Notes: generated by a model not told the origin, from the letters alone. Positions 33,035-41,849 are shown, counted from the first letter of the stretch. The stretch: 49,535 nt of DNA from an uncultured Flavobacteriaceae bacterium (GCA_937924845.1 CALDUQ010000018.1:1-49535); one strand, 5' to 3'. Numbers and translations: made by a program.

Positions 33035-33961
33035 TTAATTGTTTTGTACCGTTTTTATAAAAATTTCGTTAGCTGTTGGTATTAATTCATTAAAATGATT
33101 TACCTCTGCTTTTTCCATTAAAAATGATAGTAAGCTATTTGATGATTCTCCGTCTTGCAGTTTTATATTTAGTTTTAAATCGTTGTTAAGCGATTTAAAA
33201 TCGGCAGTAGAGGTTTTAAATTTACTGTTTATCGTGTTGATTAAATCATTTTCATTGTCAGTAACTAAGCCCACTTCAAACGTGTTAGATTTATATTGAC
33301 GCTTAATGTCAATTAATTTACCATCAAGTATTTTGTTAGATTGGTGTATAAGTGCAATATGGTCACAAAGCTCTTCAACCGATTCCATGCGATGTGTCGA
33401 AAAAATTACCGTTGCACCTTCATCCCGAAGTTGTAAAATTTCATCTTTAATTAAATTGGCATTAATAGGGTCGAAGCCCGAAAATGGCTCATCAAAAATT
33501 AATAATTTAGGCTGGTGTAGTACGGTAACAATAAATTGTACCTTTTGAGCCATACCTTTTGATAACTCCTGTATTTTTTTACCCCACCAGTCACCAATTT
33601 CAAATTTTTCAAACCAGTATTTTAGTCTTTTTTTTGCATCATGTTTACTCAGGCCTTTTAATTGTGCTAGGTATAATGCTTGCTCGCCAACTTTCATCGA
33701 TTTGTACAAGCCTCGTTCTTCAGGTAAATATCCAATGTCTTTAATGTGTGCAGGTTGTAAAGCTTGATTGCCTAAAAACACGTTGCCAGTATCTGGCATT
33801 GTAATTTGGTTAATAATACGTATAAGTGTTGTTTTTCCTGCACCATTTGGGCCTAATAGCCCAAAAATACTTCCTTCGGGTACCGCAATAGAAACATTGT
33901 TTAAGGCTTTGTATGTTCCAAATTGCTTTGATACGCCTTCGGCAACGAGTAAATTATTCAT
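33035..33961 (-). CDS. ABC transporter ATP-binding protein (NatA-like)
   Basis: A 308-residue ATPase with Walker A GPNGAGKT (37-44), signature LSKGMAQKVQ, Walker B LLIFDEPFSGFDP and H-loop FSTHRMESVEELCD. A C-terminal extension of about 80 residues is usual in NatA/DrrA types. It is first in an operon of six genes (ATPase, permease, mscS, response regulator, ppk2, DinB-like) with gaps of 3-20 nt. The best -7 candidate upstream is a TATCTTTA variant near 33990. Confidence 0.92.
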   Translation of the reverse strand: MNNLLVAEGVSKQFGTYKALNNVSIAVPEGSIFGLLGPNGAGKTTLIRIINQITMPDTGNVFLGNQALQPAHIKDIGYLPEERGLYKSMKVGEQALYLAQLKGLSKHDAKKRLKYWFEKFEIGDWWGKKIQELSKGMAQKVQFIVTVLHQPKLLIFDEPFSGFDPINANLIKDEILQLRDEGATVIFSTHRMESVEELCDHIALIHQSNKILDGKLIDIKRQYKSNTFEVGLVTDNENDLINTINSKFKTSTADFKSLNNDLKLNIKLQDGESSNSLLSFLMEKAEVNHFNELIPTANEIFIKTVQNN

Positions 33962-34075
33962 GTAATTTTGTTTTCAATAAGTGGTGTAAAGATATTAAAT
34001 GTTATAGTTTATTGAAATTAAAATTTGAGAGGTTTTTAATTGTAATTTCAATCTTAAAAATTAAGTTAATACCCC

Positions 34076-34083
34076 TATTTTTG
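34076..34083 (+). promoter_or_regulatory. Predicted promoter -7 box of the acyloxyacyl hydrolase gene
   Basis: TATTTTTG is a perfect TAnnTTTG match. Transcription would begin near 34090, about 11 nt before the ATA codon at 34101. Confidence 0.5.
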
Positions 34084-34100
34084 CATCCAAAAATATAGTT

Positions 34101-35195
34101 ATAAAATCACTTCTCAAATACCTGTTTTTATTACCCTGTTTCGTTTTGTTTTCGCAAGAAAAGCAAAACGATTACTTTTTTGATGTCAATTATTTTAGGG
34201 GGAATATAGCGTTGCATAATCCAACAATATTACATTTAATAAAAGGGCGCCCACAGGGTGGCATTATTGGCTGGAATAAAAAAACGTATGGCACTAAGGC
34301 TTGGCAGCAGCGGTATAATTATCCAGATTATGGGGTGTCGTTAAGTTTTCAAGATTATGCCAATCCTGTTTTGGGTGCTAGTTATGCATTACACGGGCAT
34401 GTTAATTTTTATTTTTTAAAACGACATTTAATGTTTAGGGTAGCGCAAGGTTTTTCATATAGCACAAACCCGTATGATAAAGAAGATAATCCTAAAAATA
34501 ATGCTTTTGGTTCAGATATTTTAAGTAGCACCTACTTGATGCTAAATTATAAAAAGGATAATGTGTTTAAGCAATTTGGTTTTCAAACAGGGCTAATGCT
34601 TATGCATAACTCAAACGGCAACACCAAAGCGCCTAATACAAGCATAAATACGGTGAATTTCAATTTTGGAATGACTTATGATTTATCATCTCCAGATAAA
34701 AAGTATATTGAGTCTAAAGATATCAACTCAAAATTTACAGAGTCAATTAAATATAATTTAGTGTTTAGAGGCGGTGTAAATCAAAATGATTTGGTTGGCA
34801 ATTCGCAATTTCCGTTTTATATATTTTCAGCTTACGCAGATAAACGATTAAGTTATAAAAGCGCTTTGCAATTTGGTGCCGAAGTGTTTTTTTCTAATTT
34901 CTTAAAAAATCACATTCGCTATCGCAGTATAGCATTTCCTGACCAAGATTTTGATCCTGATGCCGATTTTAAACGTGTAGGGATTTTTATTGGGCATGAG
35001 TTATTTGTAAGTAAAATTTCGGTAATTACACAATTAGGCTACTATGCGTATTACCCATACCCTTTTGAAAATAGGGTGTATTTAAGAGCAGGATTAAAAT
35101 ATTATTTTTACAAAAATTGGTTTGGCACTTTTACAGTTAAATCGCATGGTGCTGCGGCCGAAGCGGCCGAATTTGCAATAGGAATACGATTGTAG
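34101..35195 (+). CDS. Acyloxyacyl hydrolase / PagL-type lipid A deacylase, apparent ATA start
   Basis: An outer-membrane beta-barrel esterase that removes ester-linked acyl chains from lipid A. The catalytic motif HxSNG of PagL is present as HNSNGN, followed by a C-terminal barrel ending in FAIGIRL. The first ordinary start codon is TTG at 34146, which would lack a signal peptide. The same frame upstream encodes a perfect one: basic KSLLK, hydrophobic YLFLLPCFVLFS, then QEKQ, starting at an ATA (34101) with no ATG, GTG or TTG between the -7 box and 34146. Either ATA is used or the start was mutated. From ATA the protein has 364 residues. Confidence 0.82.
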   Translation: MKSLLKYLFLLPCFVLFSQEKQNDYFFDVNYFRGNIALHNPTILHLIKGRPQGGIIGWNKKTYGTKAWQQRYNYPDYGVSLSFQDYANPVLGASYALHGHVNFYFLKRHLMFRVAQGFSYSTNPYDKEDNPKNNAFGSDILSSTYLMLNYKKDNVFKQFGFQTGLMLMHNSNGNTKAPNTSINTVNFNFGMTYDLSSPDKKYIESKDINSKFTESIKYNLVFRGGVNQNDLVGNSQFPFYIFSAYADKRLSYKSALQFGAEVFFSNFLKNHIRYRSIAFPDQDFDPDADFKRVGIFIGHELFVSKISVITQLGYYAYYPYPFENRVYLRAGLKYYFYKNWFGTFTVKSHGAAAEAAEFAIGIRL

Positions 35196-35222
35196 TCGTT
35201 ATAGGTTTAAAATATAATACAT

Positions 35223-36245
35223 ATGAGAGATAATAAAAAAGTAATATATTGGTTGCTTACAGGTTGTGTACTTATTTTTATAATGGTAATTGTAGGTGGT
35301 ATTACCAGGTTAACACACTCTGGTTTATCCATTTCAAATTATAAATTAATATCGGGCACTATACCCCCAATTGGAGAGTCAGAATGGCAACAAGCCTTTG
35401 ATTTGTACAAGCAATATCCCGAATATCAAAAAATTAGAAATAATTTTACACTCGAAGATTTTAAAGGTATCTATTTTTGGGAGTGGATACACCGCCTAAT
35501 TGGTCGTTTAATTGGTATTGTGTTTTTAATACCATTTTTATATTTTTTAATCACTAAACAATTAACAAAGCCAACGGTTAAAAAAAGTATTATTCTCTTA
35601 GCGTTAGGCGCATTTCAAGGGTTTTTAGGTTGGTATATGGTAAAAAGCGGCTTGGTAGATCGCCCAGACGTGAGCCATTATAGGTTGGCAGCACATCTAA
35701 CCACCGCATTTTTAACCTTTGCCTACACGTTTTGGGTGGCTTTAGATTTGATTTTTTCCTTTAAAAAGGAAATTATCAAAGTGGGGTTTAAAAATTTACT
35801 ACGATTCACCTTTGCCATATTAATATTACAAATTATTTATGGAGCTTATGTAGCAGGTTTAGATGCAGGGTTTATTCATAATAATTGGCCTTTTATGAAT
35901 GACGGACACTTTATGCATGAAAGTGTTTTGATAGAGCAAACCCCAACATATAGAAATTTTATAGAAGGTAAAAGTGGTGTTCAATTTGTACATCGAAACT
36001 TGGCCTATGTGGTTGTCGTTTTGGTGATTGTAATTTGGATAAAAGCAAAACTAAGCCAGCTTACAGTGTATCAAAATAAAGGTGTAAATTTATTATTAAT
36101 AATGGTAGGTGTTCAATTTTTATTAGGAATTTTAACTATTTTGTTTTTGCCAAAAGCTCCTGTTTTACTAGGAGTGTTGCACCAAATAGGCGCGTTTTTT
36201 TTATTAACAATAATGACCTTTACCTTACATCGTTTTAGTAAATAA
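35223..36245 (+). CDS. ctaA: Heme A synthase (COX15/CtaA family)
   Basis: Oxidises heme O to heme A for cytochrome c oxidase. 340 residues with about eight helices. The heme-ligand histidines are seen in WEWIHRLIGR (His90), SHYRLAAHL (His152 and His158), QFVHRNLAYV (His257) and LGVLHQIGAF near the C-terminus. The VGGITRLTHSGLSI start (24-37) is the family signature. It lies 27 nt after the acyloxyacyl hydrolase gene, possibly co-transcribed. The SCO gene at 16969 belongs to the same oxidase-assembly process. Confidence 0.93.
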   Translation: MRDNKKVIYWLLTGCVLIFIMVIVGGITRLTHSGLSISNYKLISGTIPPIGESEWQQAFDLYKQYPEYQKIRNNFTLEDFKGIYFWEWIHRLIGRLIGIVFLIPFLYFLITKQLTKPTVKKSIILLALGAFQGFLGWYMVKSGLVDRPDVSHYRLAAHLTTAFLTFAYTFWVALDLIFSFKKEIIKVGFKNLLRFTFAILILQIIYGAYVAGLDAGFIHNNWPFMNDGHFMHESVLIEQTPTYRNFIEGKSGVQFVHRNLAYVVVVLVIVIWIKAKLSQLTVYQNKGVNLLLIMVGVQFLLGILTILFLPKAPVLLGVLHQIGAFFLLTIMTFTLHRFSK

Positions 36246-36257
36246 ATTTAAAAATAA

Positions 36258-36265
36258 TACCTTTG
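36258..36265 (+). promoter_or_regulatory. Predicted promoter -7 box of the pRiA4b ORF-3-like gene
   Basis: TACCTTTG is a perfect TAnnTTTG match, 19 nt before the ATG at 36285. Confidence 0.5.
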
Positions 36266-36284
36266 CAAATCAATACAACAGGGC

Positions 36285-36818
36285 ATGATATACAGATTTA
36301 GAATTATACTTGATAATGACACTGAGGATGATGTTTTTAGAGATATCGAAATAAGAAAAACAGATACTCTAGAAGATTTACACAATAGCATTGCGCAATC
36401 ATTTGGTTTTGATGGCTCAGAAATGGCGTCGTTTTACTTAAGTGATGATGAATGGAATCAAGGTGAGGAAATTTCTTTATTCGATATGAGCGAACGTGCA
36501 AATACTGTTAAGTTAATGAGCGAAACTAGTATTGGAGACACCTGTGGCGTTAAAAATACCAAGCTTATTTATGTGTACGACTTTTTTAGTATGTGGACCT
36601 TTTTTGTAGAGCTTGGTGAAATAGTAGAAGAATCCGAAGGTACAGATTACCCAAATTTAATGTATGTACATGGGCAATTGCCAGCATCGGCTCCCGAAAA
36701 AACTTTTGAAGCCGAAAACTTAGGTCTACCAAATGACGATTTTGAATCAGATGATTACAATGACGACTTTTTAGACCCAAGTAATTACGACGACTTAGAC
36801 TCGTTTCATTTAAATTAA
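36285..36818 (+). CDS. Plasmid pRiA4b ORF-3-like / IS1096 passenger TnpR-like family protein
   Basis: 177 residues. The N-terminal about 130 have the family pattern (MIYRFRIILDN, DTLEDLHNSIAQSFGFDGSEMASFYLSDDEW, then IYVYDFFSMWTFFVEL). The C-terminal 45 residues are strongly acidic (Asp/Glu-rich, PNDDFESDDYNDDF). The family name comes from transposon passengers, but in Bacteroidota it is a stable chromosomal gene of unknown function, and no transposase is nearby. Its stop codon lies within a terminator hairpin. Confidence 0.82.
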   Translation: MIYRFRIILDNDTEDDVFRDIEIRKTDTLEDLHNSIAQSFGFDGSEMASFYLSDDEWNQGEEISLFDMSERANTVKLMSETSIGDTCGVKNTKLIYVYDFFSMWTFFVELGEIVEESEGTDYPNLMYVHGQLPASAPEKTFEAENLGLPNDDFESDDYNDDFLDPSNYDDLDSFHLN

Positions 36819-36824
36819 ACGAGT
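36799..36824. terminator. Convergent hairpin between the pRiA4b-like and TM2 genes
   Basis: ACTCGTTT (36799-36806) pairs with AAACGAGT (36817-36824), with the inner ATTTAAAT also self-complementary, giving an almost continuous 26-nt palindrome. It includes the plus-gene stop codon and abuts the minus-gene stop. T-rich sequence is modest. Confidence 0.5.
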
Positions 36825-37289
36825 TTAAAACCAAGCTTTTTTAGCTTTTTGGTAAGTGTTTACAAAATCGGCATTGCTTTTTGTAAGATAAATTATGCCT
36901 TCAATAAAGGTAAATACCCATACGGCAGCACCTAAAATACTACCCATTCCTAAAAAGCCAAAAATATTTAAAGCCAAAGTAGCTCCTAATAAAATTAACC
37001 CTTCTTTGGTATAGCCTAATACAAATTTGTGAACACCAAAACCACCAAGGAGGATTGCAGTTACTCCAGCTAAAACTTTTTTGTTTTTACCCGTTAGCTT
37101 TTCATAAGCCTCTTTGGCTTCGCCAGAAAATTCATTCGCTTTTTCTTTTGCCTTATCGGCTAATTCTTTGGCGTCATCAGTAAAAATTTCGGCTTTTTCA
37201 CTAATTATTTTCTTTGCTTTTTTAAATTCTTCTTTAGTATCCCCAATCATCTCGTTGAGGTCATCTTGTAAATTTTTATTATCTGACAT
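36825..37289 (-). CDS. TM2 domain-containing protein with charged N-terminal helix
   Basis: 154 residues. The first 68 are a lysine/glutamate-rich amphipathic helix with repeated KAKEKANEF-like spacing. The TM2 domain follows (KKVLAGVTAILLGGFGVHKFVLGYTKEG, then two helices to about 140). TM2 proteins are small integral membrane proteins of unknown function. ATG start; the VOC gene lies 15 nt upstream on the same strand. Confidence 0.85.
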   Translation of the reverse strand: MSDNKNLQDDLNEMIGDTKEEFKKAKKIISEKAEIFTDDAKELADKAKEKANEFSGEAKEAYEKLTGKNKKVLAGVTAILLGGFGVHKFVLGYTKEGLILLGATLALNIFGFLGMGSILGAAVWVFTFIEGIIYLTKSNADFVNTYQKAKKAWF

Positions 37290-37304
37290 AATTTTTATTT
37301 TTAA

Positions 37305-37691
37305 TTATTTAAATGCGCTATCAATAGGTTCCCAAAGCTCAATTTTATTACCATCAGGATCGAGTATCCATCCAAACTTTCCGTAATCGTAGGTTTTCAT
37401 GTCGCCAATAATAGTTACGCCTTCATCTTTTAAGGTTTTAAGTAAGCGTTCTAAGTTTTCGACTCTGTAATTTACCATAAACGGTTGTTTACTTGGACTA
37501 AAATAAGTAGTGTCTTCCTTAAAGGGCGACCATTGTGTAGAGCAGTCGTTGTTATGTTTATCTTTCCACCAAAATGTGCATCCGTAATCATCTACGGGTA
37601 GCCCTAAGTGTTTAGCATACCATGATTTAGTTTTTTTTGGGTCTTTTGTTTTGAAGAAAATGCCTCCAAGGCCAGTAACACGTTTTTTCAT
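37305..37691 (-). CDS. VOC family (glyoxalase/bleomycin-resistance fold) protein
   Basis: 128 residues with paired beta-alpha-beta-beta-beta modules: GLGGIFFKTKDPKKTKSWYAKHLGLP near the N-terminus and GKFGWILDPDGNKIELWEP at the C-terminus, the latter carrying the usual metal-ligand Glu. Members are dioxygenases, isomerases or binding proteins; the substrate cannot be told. It is 41 nt after the DUF1801 gene. Confidence 0.87.
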   Translation of the reverse strand: MKKRVTGLGGIFFKTKDPKKTKSWYAKHLGLPVDDYGCTFWWKDKHNNDCSTQWSPFKEDTTYFSPSKQPFMVNYRVENLERLLKTLKDEGVTIIGDMKTYDYGKFGWILDPDGNKIELWEPIDSAFK

Positions 37692-37732
37692 ATACTTATG
37701 TGTAGGTGTTTTAATTGTATTGTTACAGTTTT

Positions 37733-38188
37733 TTATTTTTTTATAGATTTTTCATAAATATTAATCCATTCATCGCAGGTCATTTTTGTGATGAGTTCGC
37801 CTATTAACTCAAAAGGAATGTCATTCATTTTTTTGAATCTAATACAACTTTTACCCATATCAAGTTTGTATTTACAGTGTTTGGGATATTGGGTTATAAA
37901 CCAACCTAACAATTCTTTTTTAGCATATATTCCCATATGGTATAATGCGATAAAATTTTTTTGTGAAGCAATATTTATAAATGGCAAAGGGAGTTTGTTG
38001 TCGCAATGATAGCCGTTTGGGTAGTATGTGTGTGGTACATAATAACCAATCATATTGTAATTAATACCCTCATCAAAACCATCAGGAAGATGTTCTAAAA
38101 TAGTATTTCTAAGTAGTTGTAAAGCTGGTTGCCTTTCTGTTGGGGCTTGCTTAATGTAGTCGGTTGGGTTTAATATTTTAGTTTTCAT
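37733..38188 (-). CDS. DUF1801 domain-containing protein
   Basis: 151 residues resembling the DUF1801/YdhG-like family: ERQPALQLLRNTILEHLPDGFDEGINYNMIGYYVP, then FINIASQKNFIALYHMGIY and GKSCIRFKKMNDIPFELIGELI. Some relatives bind iron or copper, but no function is established. The ATG lies inside one arm of an inverted repeat (38188-38214). Confidence 0.83.
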   Translation of the reverse strand: MKTKILNPTDYIKQAPTERQPALQLLRNTILEHLPDGFDEGINYNMIGYYVPHTYYPNGYHCDNKLPLPFINIASQKNFIALYHMGIYAKKELLGWFITQYPKHCKYKLDMGKSCIRFKKMNDIPFELIGELITKMTCDEWINIYEKSIKK

Positions 38189-38214
38189 TTATAAGAGGTT
38201 TAATGTCTTATAAA
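38188..38214. promoter_or_regulatory. Inverted repeat at the start of the DUF1801 gene
   Basis: TTTATAAGA (38188-38196) and TCTTATAAA (38206-38214) are separated by 9 nt. There is no T-tract on the minus strand, so a terminator is less likely than an operator or a hairpin over the translation start. Confidence 0.35.
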
Positions 38215-38215
38215 T

Positions 38216-39151
38216 TTAATAAAATTTAGCTTTGATTTTGTCAACAATGGTTTGCGATAATTTTATATGACTTTCATTAGTCCAGCCAGCTACATGAGGT
38301 GTTAAAATAACATTATCAGCTTTTGTTAGATAATTAAAAGCATTGGGTATTTTGGTTGTAAATAAATTTTCAAAAGATGATTTTTCAAATTCTAAAACAT
38401 CAAGACCTGCGCCTAAAATTTTACCCGATTTTAAAGCCTCAACTAAACAAGATGTAACCACGCTTTTCCCTCTGGCTGTATTGATTAGCCAAAACGGTTT
38501 TTTAAATTGATTAATAAACGCAGTGTTTATCATGTTTTTGGTTAGTAAGGTTTCTGGCGTATGTAAACTTAAAACATCAGCTTCATTTTGGAGCTGCTCT
38601 AGGCTTACTTGCGTTGCATTTTTATCGCCAACGTTAGCTTTAATGTCGTAGCATAATACCATTACATCAAAGCCTTGTAGCTTTTTAGCAAAAGCTTTGC
38701 CCATGTTGCCATAACCAATAAGGCCTACTGTTTTGCCGTCAAGCTCAATACCTCTATTAGCTTCTCTAAGCCATTGTCCTCTTTTAACTTGGGTGTTTGC
38801 AATAGTGATTTTGTTAAACAGATTTAATAATAATGCAAGGCTATGCTCGCCAACGGCATTTCTGTTGCCCTCAGGGGCAGAAATTAAGTGAATGTGCTTT
38901 GATGCGGCATACTCGCAATCAATGTTTTCGAGCCCTGCACCAACGCGAGCAATAAATTTAAGCTGTGTTGCTTTATCAATAAATTGCTGGTCAATTTTAA
39001 ATCTACTTCTAATTACAATACCATCATAGTGATGGATTTTAGTTTCGATAATAGTTTTTGTAGACAAAAAATCTTCATCATTAACAGCACCTAATTCATT
39101 AAGTTGTTGTATTAATACATCATGGTTGCTGTCAAGATGAAGAATTTTCAT
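38216..39151 (-). CDS. D-isomer-specific 2-hydroxyacid dehydrogenase (phosphoglycerate dehydrogenase-like)
   Basis: 311 residues. The NAD-binding motif is GLIGYGNMGKAFAKKL. The catalytic residues are Arg in NTARGKSVV, Glu in LDVLEFE and His in LTPHVAGWT. There is no C-terminal ACT domain as in regulated SerA. It could be phosphoglycerate dehydrogenase or a hydroxypyruvate/glyoxylate reductase-type enzyme. It starts 28 nt after lpdA on the same strand. Confidence 0.87.
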   Translation of the reverse strand: MKILHLDSNHDVLIQQLNELGAVNDEDFLSTKTIIETKIHHYDGIVIRSRFKIDQQFIDKATQLKFIARVGAGLENIDCEYAASKHIHLISAPEGNRNAVGEHSLALLLNLFNKITIANTQVKRGQWLREANRGIELDGKTVGLIGYGNMGKAFAKKLQGFDVMVLCYDIKANVGDKNATQVSLEQLQNEADVLSLHTPETLLTKNMINTAFINQFKKPFWLINTARGKSVVTSCLVEALKSGKILGAGLDVLEFEKSSFENLFTTKIPNAFNYLTKADNVILTPHVAGWTNESHIKLSQTIVDKIKAKFY

Positions 39152-39179
39152 AGTCTAAAAATTTACTATTTAAAATTAA

Positions 39180-40580
39180 TTAAATATGTAAAGCTCTATC
39201 TTCTGTAGCAGCTAAAGCGGCTTCTTTAATAGCTTCGGTATATGTTGGGTGCGCGTGTGACATGCGCGAAATATCCTCGGCACTTGCGCGGTATTCCATT
39301 GCGATTACAGCTTCAGCTATTAAATCGGCAGCACGAGCTCCAACAATGTGTACGCCAAGTATTTCATCTGTTGTTTTGTCGGCCAAAATTTTAACAAATC
39401 CGTCAATATCCATACTTGCTCTACTTCGTCCTAAGGCACGCATAGGAAATTGTCCTGCTTTATAAGCAATGCCTTCGGCTTTTAATTCTTCTTCCGTTTT
39501 TCCAACGGCAGCAACCTCTGGCCAAGTATATACAACACCAGGTATTAAGTTGTAATTAATGTGTGGTTTTTGTCCAGCAATAGTTTCAGCAACAAAAACA
39601 CCTTCTTCTTCGGCTTTATGCGCAAGCATTGCACCTTTTACGACATCACCTATGGCGTATATGTTTGGTGCCGATGTTTGTAAATTGTGGTTAACTTCAA
39701 CACGGTTACGATCGTCTAATTTTACGTTAGCTGCATCGGTATTTAAGCCATTAGTGTAAGGTTGTCTTCCAACGCATACTAAGCAGTAATCGCCTTTAAA
39801 TTCAACAGTTTCACCTTTTTTATTGGTAGCCGTAACAGTTACTTCGTCGCCTTTGCGTTCAACTGCAGTTACCTGGTGAGAAGGGTTGATTTTAAATTTT
39901 TGTTTTTTAAGTATTTTATTAACCTCTTTAGATACGCCTTTGTCCATTGTAGGTAAAATGCGATCAGCATACTCAACAACCGTTACCTCAGCACCGAGGC
40001 GCTTGTATACTTGCCCTAATTCTAACCCAATAACACCGCCACCAATAACGATAAAGTGTTTTGGGATTTCTTTAAGTTTAAGGGCTTCGGTTGATGTAAT
40101 TACACGTTCTTTATCTAGTTTTATAAACGGTAAGTTGGCTGGTTTACTACCAGTAGCAATTATGGTGTGTTTAGCTTCAATTTCGGTAGTTTCATCACCA
40201 GTAATGGTAATATGTGTAGCATCTTTAAAACTGCCCAAACCATGGTAAACATCAATTTTATTTTTGTCCATTAAAAAGTTAATACCTCCAGTAGTTTGAT
40301 CAACTACAGATTGTTTACGTGCAATCATTTTTTCAAGGTTAACTTTAATTTCTCCAGGAATTTCAATACCATGCTCTTCAAAATGCTTAATAGCATCGTG
40401 ATAATGATGTGATGAATCTAAAAGTGCTTTACTAGGTATACAGCCTACATTTAAACAAGTACCTCCAAGCGTTGAGTATTTTTCAATAATAGCAGTTTTC
40501 ATGCCTAATTGTGCGCAACGTATAGCGGCAACGTATCCTCCAGGTCCAGAGCCTATAACAGCAACATCATATGAATTCAT
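39180..40580 (-). CDS. lpdA: Dihydrolipoyl dehydrogenase (E3)
   Basis: The FAD enzyme that reoxidises dihydrolipoamide in the pyruvate and 2-oxoglutarate dehydrogenase and glycine cleavage complexes. From ATG 40580 it has 466 residues: FAD motif IGSGPGGY (9-16), redox disulfide GGTCLNVGCIPSK (Cys42 and Cys47), NAD motif GGGVIGLELG and catalytic HPTYTEAIKE. An in-frame TTG 33 nt upstream is rejected because it lies in the -7 box. PdhB, which works in one of the same complexes, is encoded at 48539. Confidence 0.95.
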   Translation of the reverse strand: MNSYDVAVIGSGPGGYVAAIRCAQLGMKTAIIEKYSTLGGTCLNVGCIPSKALLDSSHHYHDAIKHFEEHGIEIPGEIKVNLEKMIARKQSVVDQTTGGINFLMDKNKIDVYHGLGSFKDATHITITGDETTEIEAKHTIIATGSKPANLPFIKLDKERVITSTEALKLKEIPKHFIVIGGGVIGLELGQVYKRLGAEVTVVEYADRILPTMDKGVSKEVNKILKKQKFKINPSHQVTAVERKGDEVTVTATNKKGETVEFKGDYCLVCVGRQPYTNGLNTDAANVKLDDRNRVEVNHNLQTSAPNIYAIGDVVKGAMLAHKAEEEGVFVAETIAGQKPHINYNLIPGVVYTWPEVAAVGKTEEELKAEGIAYKAGQFPMRALGRSRASMDIDGFVKILADKTTDEILGVHIVGARAADLIAEAVIAMEYRASAEDISRMSHAHPTYTEAIKEAALAATEDRALHI

Positions 40581-40610
40581 AAAGTGTAATATTTTATATA
40601 TTTTATATAA

Positions 40611-40618
40611 CAAAAATA
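40611..40618 (-). promoter_or_regulatory. Predicted lpdA promoter -7 box
   Basis: TATTTTTG on the minus strand, a perfect match, 30 nt before ATG 40580. It supports the shorter lpdA start. Confidence 0.5.
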
Positions 40619-40714
40619 CACTTTTGTAAATGTTTTTTTAGTTTTTTGATATTGAAATCTAAGTTTTTTCAACATAAAACTAATTGTTATTGTAATATTA
40701 TAGCGAATACTGTA

Positions 40715-41839
40715 TTAAATAAACAAGTTTGCAGCAATACCGTCAGCCAAAAATTTGCCTTTTGAGGTTGTTGTAACGGTGTTGTTAGGGTTGATTTGTA
40801 GTATATCCTGTTGGATGTAATTTTGTATGGATGCTAAAAGTTGTGTTTTATAGTTTGAGCCAAATTCGTTTTTTATGTAATTAAGATGGATCCCCCAAAT
40901 GGTTCGAAGTCCAATCATAATATACTCGTTATAGCGATCTGTTACCGATAATTTTTCTGTAGTTTGTGGTAAAACATTAGTATTAATAGCGTTGATATAT
41001 TTGCTGTTGTTAGCGATATTCCAGCTACGCTGAATTTTATTGTATGAATGGGCTGATGGTCCAATGCCTATGTAGGGTTTGCCTTGCCAATATGCGGTGT
41101 TGTGTTTTGAGTAAAAGTTAGGTTTGCCAAAATTTGAAATTTCGTAATGGGTATAGCCTGCTTTGTTTAAGGTTTTGGTAAGATAATTAAAATGTGATAA
41201 TGCTAAATCATCATCAATACTAGGGTAGGTGCCTTGTTTTATAAATTTATCTAAAGCTGTTTTGGGTTCTACCGTTAGCGCATAGCTAGAGATGTGATTA
41301 ACGTTAAATTTTAAAGCTATGTTTAAATTTTTAGCCCATTGCTCTAAAGTCATATTAGGGATGCCGTAAATTAAATCGATTGTAATATTATCGAAATACT
41401 TTGTAGCGATGTCTAAGCATTTTTGAGATTCGGTCGCAGTGTGTGCTCGATTCATGGCTTGTAAATCGTTTTCAAAAAATGACTGTATGCCAATGCTTAA
41501 TCGGTTTATAGGTGAATTTGCTAAGTCTTTGATTTTGCCTTCGGATAAATCATCAGGATTGGCTTCTAAAGTAATTTCTGGAGTGTTGCTTACAGCGTAA
41601 TTGTTGTAAACGGTTTGAATGATTTGATTAATTTGGGTAGATGATAATAAGCTAGGGGTGCCGCCTCCAAAATAAATGGTTTCAATAGTTTGGTTTTTGA
41701 GCTCGTTTTTTCTTAAAACTAATTCTTTATTGATGGCACTTAATAAATCGTCTTTTTTTTTGAGTGATGTCGAAAAATGAAAGTCGCAATAATGGCAAGC
41801 TTGTTTACAAAATGGAATATGGATATAAATGCCGCTCAT
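40715..41839 (-). CDS. hemW: Radical SAM heme chaperone HemW
   Basis: A radical SAM protein (formerly called oxygen-independent coproporphyrinogen oxidase-like) that binds heme and hands it to respiratory proteins. The cluster motif is CKQACHYCDF. GGGTPSLL, RLSIGIQSF and DLIYGIPNMT follow. The start is set at MSGIYIHIPFC (41839), the standard HemW beginning, giving 374 residues and a 10-nt gap to ruvC; an ATG 33 nt upstream would overlap ruvC by 23 nt and add polar residues only. Confidence 0.9.
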   Translation of the reverse strand: MSGIYIHIPFCKQACHYCDFHFSTSLKKKDDLLSAINKELVLRKNELKNQTIETIYFGGGTPSLLSSTQINQIIQTVYNNYAVSNTPEITLEANPDDLSEGKIKDLANSPINRLSIGIQSFFENDLQAMNRAHTATESQKCLDIATKYFDNITIDLIYGIPNMTLEQWAKNLNIALKFNVNHISSYALTVEPKTALDKFIKQGTYPSIDDDLALSHFNYLTKTLNKAGYTHYEISNFGKPNFYSKHNTAYWQGKPYIGIGPSAHSYNKIQRSWNIANNSKYINAINTNVLPQTTEKLSVTDRYNEYIMIGLRTIWGIHLNYIKNEFGSNYKTQLLASIQNYIQQDILQINPNNTVTTTSKGKFLADGIAANLFI

Positions 41840-41849
41840 GTTATTGTGA

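Noticed and set aside
36285-36818. Possible transposon passenger (TnpR-like family name)
   Set aside because: No transposase, terminal repeats or target duplication nearby; the gene has a normal promoter and conserved-looking context.
40581-40613. Upstream TTG start for lipoamide dehydrogenase
   Set aside because: It lies inside the TATTTTTG -7 box at 40611-40618, and MNSYDVAVIG is the normal family beginning.
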